Positions 62,757-64,000 of a DNA stretch of 64,000 nucleotides are shown here, piece by piece. The notes beneath the pieces are model-generated. The model did no database searches. It was not told the origin of the DNA and was given only the letters and a program-made list of their open reading frames with translations. Position numbers and translations under genes: made by a program. Numbering within the stretch: position 1 is the first letter of the stretch; every line of letters starts with the position of its first letter. Source of the DNA: Pseudomonas sp. ACM7 (GTDB lineage: Bacteria; Pseudomonadota; Gammaproteobacteria; Pseudomonadales; Pseudomonadaceae); NCBI RefSeq assembly GCF_004136015.1, contig NZ_CP024866.1, positions 5,612,065 through 5,676,064 on the forward strand, written 5' to 3'.

Positions 62757-62784
62757 CTTGTGGGAGCGGGCTTGCTCCCACAGG
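62757..62784. repeat. Short REP hairpin
   Basis: TGTGGGAGC and GCTCCCACA pair around GGGCTT. It lies between the candidate enhancer site and the sfnG promoter and could influence DNA looping, for example by protein binding. Confidence 0.8.
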
Positions 62785-62832
62785 GATCTCGCTCGGCTCA
62801 AGGCCGTCGTGTCACACGTCGCGATTCTGCGC

Positions 62833-62848
62833 TGGCACGGTTGCTGCT
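62833..62848 (+). promoter_or_regulatory. Sigma-54 promoter for sfnG
   Basis: TGGCACGGTTGCTGCT matches the -24/-12 consensus TGGCACR-N4-TTGCW with one mismatch (C for the first T). The GC is 41 bases before the sfnG ATG, leaving a leader of about 28 bases. P. putida sfn genes are known to need sigma-54 and SfnR. Confidence 0.72.
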
Positions 62849-62887
62849 CTCACCCCAGGACATCCCTAAAGTCCCGAGGACATGCCA

Positions 62888-63982
62888 ATGAGTCAGCAAG
62901 CCGTCAAATTTGCCTACTGGGTGCCGAACGTCAGCGGCGGGCTGGTGGTCAGCAAGATCGAGCAACGCACCCACTGGGGCATCGACTACAACCGCAAACT
63001 GGCGCAACTGGCCGAAGAGGCGGGGTTTGAATACGCCTTGACGCAGATCCGCTTCACCGCCGGTTACGGCGCCGAGTACCAGCACGAATCCGTCGCCTTC
63101 AGCCATGCGCTGCTGGCCGCCACCACCAAACTGAAAGTGATCGCCGCCATCCTGCCCGGCCCTTGGCAACCGGCGCTGGCGGCCAAGCAATTGGCAACCA
63201 TCGACCAGCTGACTAACGGCCGGGTGGCGGTGAACATCGTCAGCGGCTGGTTCAAGGGTGAGTTCCAGGCGATTGGCGAACACTGGCTGGAACACGACGA
63301 GCGTTATCGCCGCTCCGAGGAATTCATCCGCTCGCTGAAGGGCATCTGGAGCCAGGACAACTTTACTTTTCGCGGTGACTTCTACCGCTTCGACAACTAC
63401 AGCCTCAAACCCAAACCGCTGGGTCAGCCGGAAATCTTCCAGGGTGGCAGTTCCCGCGCAGCTCGGGACATGGCGGCACGGGTTTCGGACTGGTACTTCA
63501 CCAACGGCAACACCCCGGAAGGCATCAAGGCCCAGGTCGATGACATCCGCGCCAAGGCTGCGGTGAACAACCATTCGGTGAAAGTCGGCGTGAACGCGTT
63601 TGTCATTGCCCGCGACACCGAAGAAGAAGCGCGAGCCGTGCTGGCGCAAATCATCGATCAGGCAGACCCCGAGGCGGTGAATGCGTTTGGCGATGCGGCG
63701 AAGCAGGCAGGCAGGGCTTCACCTGAGGGCGAGGGCAACTGGGCCAAGTCGACGTTCGAGGATCTGGTGCAGTACAACGACGGTTTCAAGACCAACCTGA
63801 TCGGTACGCCGCAGCAGATTGCCGAGCGGATCGTTGCGCTGAAAGCGGTGGGCGTGGACCTGGTGTTGGCGGGGTTTCTGCACTTTCAGGAAGAGGTGGA
63901 GTATTTCGGTCAGCGGGTGTTGCCGTTGGTACGTGAGCTGGAAGCAAAAGCAGCGGCCAAGCAGCAGGCCGCGGTAGCCTGA
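62888..63982 (+). CDS. sfnG: FMNH2-dependent dimethyl sulfone monooxygenase SfnG
   Basis: A 364-residue luciferase-like (LLM class) TIM-barrel monooxygenase. SfnG oxidises dimethyl sulfone to methanesulfinate using reduced FMN from a partner reductase, which is not in this window. Visible features: FAYWVPNVSGGLVVSKIEQR, LAATTKLKVIAAILPGPWQP, RVAVNIVSGWFKGEFQAIGE, QGGSSRAARDMAARVSDWYF and IGTPQQIAERIVALKAVGVD. ATG 62888 is chosen because GAGG lies nine bases upstream; ATG 62882 is only three bases from it. It is divergent from sfnB under a sigma-54 promoter. Confidence 0.95.
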   Translation: MSQQAVKFAYWVPNVSGGLVVSKIEQRTHWGIDYNRKLAQLAEEAGFEYALTQIRFTAGYGAEYQHESVAFSHALLAATTKLKVIAAILPGPWQPALAAKQLATIDQLTNGRVAVNIVSGWFKGEFQAIGEHWLEHDERYRRSEEFIRSLKGIWSQDNFTFRGDFYRFDNYSLKPKPLGQPEIFQGGSSRAARDMAARVSDWYFTNGNTPEGIKAQVDDIRAKAAVNNHSVKVGVNAFVIARDTEEEARAVLAQIIDQADPEAVNAFGDAAKQAGRASPEGEGNWAKSTFEDLVQYNDGFKTNLIGTPQQIAERIVALKAVGVDLVLAGFLHFQEEVEYFGQRVLPLVRELEAKAAAKQQAAVA

Positions 63983-64000
63983 ACACCACAAAACCCTGTG

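Overview
This window looks like chromosome of a Pseudomonas of the fluorescens group. The evidence is the high GC content, many inverted repeats built on the fluorescens-type REP core (GTGGGAGCGAGCTTGCTCGC), and gene sets typical of the genus: muxABC-opmB, the GlgE/TreS/TreYZ glucan cluster, sfnB/sfnG, a multiheme cytochrome and an orphan cbb3 oxidase subunit. I see no rRNA, tRNA, CRISPR array, prophage or intact insertion sequence.

Layout. 0-6.4 kb: small metabolic and regulatory genes (ABM monooxygenase, MocR regulator divergent from an AhpD-like protein, LysR, GNAT, Asp/Glu racemase divergent from AraC, one hypothetical). 6.5-10.8 kb: an orphan ccoN with a small membrane protein, divergent from a siroheme nitrite/sulfite reductase plus DUF934; this resembles the P. 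aeruginosa cyanide-inducible PA4129-PA4134 cluster. The remaining homologs of that cluster (a MocR regulator and CcoG) lie at 30-33 kb. 10.8-17.6 kb: lipoprotein, membrane protein, an eight-haem cytochrome with HEAT/TPR tail, a stretch of decayed genes (15.2-16.3 kb), a YciI-like protein and tpx with a clear terminator. 17.7-26.7 kb: the four-gene muxABC-opmB RND efflux operon, all junctions ATGA. 27-34.4 kb: MHYT-GGDEF-EAL protein, SDR, MocR, CcoG, small proteins, MgtC.

34.5-58.2 kb holds a complete alpha-glucan/trehalose system in two operons facing each other: glgE-treS/maltokinase-glgB (plus strand, behind an AlgU-like promoter) and glgA-treZ-malQ-treY-DUF2934-glgX (minus strand). TreS and its maltokinase turn trehalose into maltose-1-phosphate, GlgE and GlgB build branched glucan, GlgX and MalQ trim and remodel it, and TreY/TreZ return trehalose. 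No glgC is present. Between glgB and glgX lies about 5 kb of accessory, partly decayed DNA: an autotransporter barrel gene and a broken second copy, a frameshifted DUF6124-like gene behind a leader with interleaved inverted repeats, an EEP-family phosphodiesterase, a PIG-L protein lacking one catalytic Asp, and a frameshifted remnant after glgX.

58.7-64 kb: dienoyl-CoA isomerase-like crotonase, NudC, a TSUP permease, and the divergent sulfone-use genes sfnB and sfnG. Their shared intergenic region carries two sigma-54-like promoters and a palindrome placed like an enhancer site.
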